From: Clostridia bacterium
GTDB lineage: Bacteria > Bacillota > Clostridia > Christensenellales > Aristaeellaceae
Reading direction: 5' to 3'
Assembly: GCA_017412445.1 (NCBI GenBank)
Contig: JAFPYA010000136.1
Span: 1-6,495, forward strand
DNA length: 6,495 nt
Shown here: positions 6,485-6,495 of the stretch, piece by piece
Numbering within the stretch: position 1 is the stretch's first letter
How the letters are laid out: each line of letters begins with the position of its first letter
Made by a program: the position numbers and the translations under genes
Notes under the pieces: model-generated
What the model was told of the DNA's origin: nothing
The model's database searches: none
What the model saw: only the letters and a program-made list of their open reading frames with translations

Positions 6485-6495
6485 AAACACCAAAC

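Overview
This window holds one tightly packed minus-strand gene cluster that reads from the right end towards the left: plsX (phosphate acyltransferase, split by an in-frame stop), acpP (acyl carrier protein), rnc (RNase III), smc (chromosome condensation ATPase) and ftsY (SRP receptor, cut by the left edge). The order plsX-acpP-rnc-smc-ftsY is a conserved housekeeping arrangement of Firmicutes. Together with the 1186-residue SMC and the short FtsY lacking a long acidic N-terminal domain, it points to a Gram-positive, Clostridia-like bacterium. The coding sequence is GC-rich by eye, yet ATA is a common isoleucine codon and TTG start codons are frequent. I cannot assign a genus from sequence alone.

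Layout, in transcription order: plsX runs from about 6462 to 5458 and its reading frame is interrupted by a TAA at 5757-5755. A 30-base gap containing a strong ribosome binding site leads to acpP (5427-5194). The acpP stop overlaps the rnc ATG in an ATGA junction. The rnc frame (5197-4409) runs 79 bases into smc (4487-927). A 47-base gap with an AGGAGG site leads to ftsY (879 to the left edge; the missing C-terminus is probably only a short tail). No intergenic gap exceeds 50 bases. I see no terminator, tRNA, rRNA, CRISPR, insertion sequence or repeat array. The promoter is probably beyond the right edge.

The genes serve core growth functions. PlsX converts acyl-ACP to acyl-phosphate for phospholipid synthesis, AcpP is its acyl carrier, RNase III processes structured RNA, SMC organises the chromosome with ScpA/ScpB, and FtsY receives ribosome-SRP complexes at the membrane. 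I found no novel system. The points worth checking are the nonsense codon inside plsX, the unusually long rnc tail overlapping smc, the DSA (not DSL) phosphopantetheine site of the acyl carrier protein, and the start-codon and isoleucine-codon habits.
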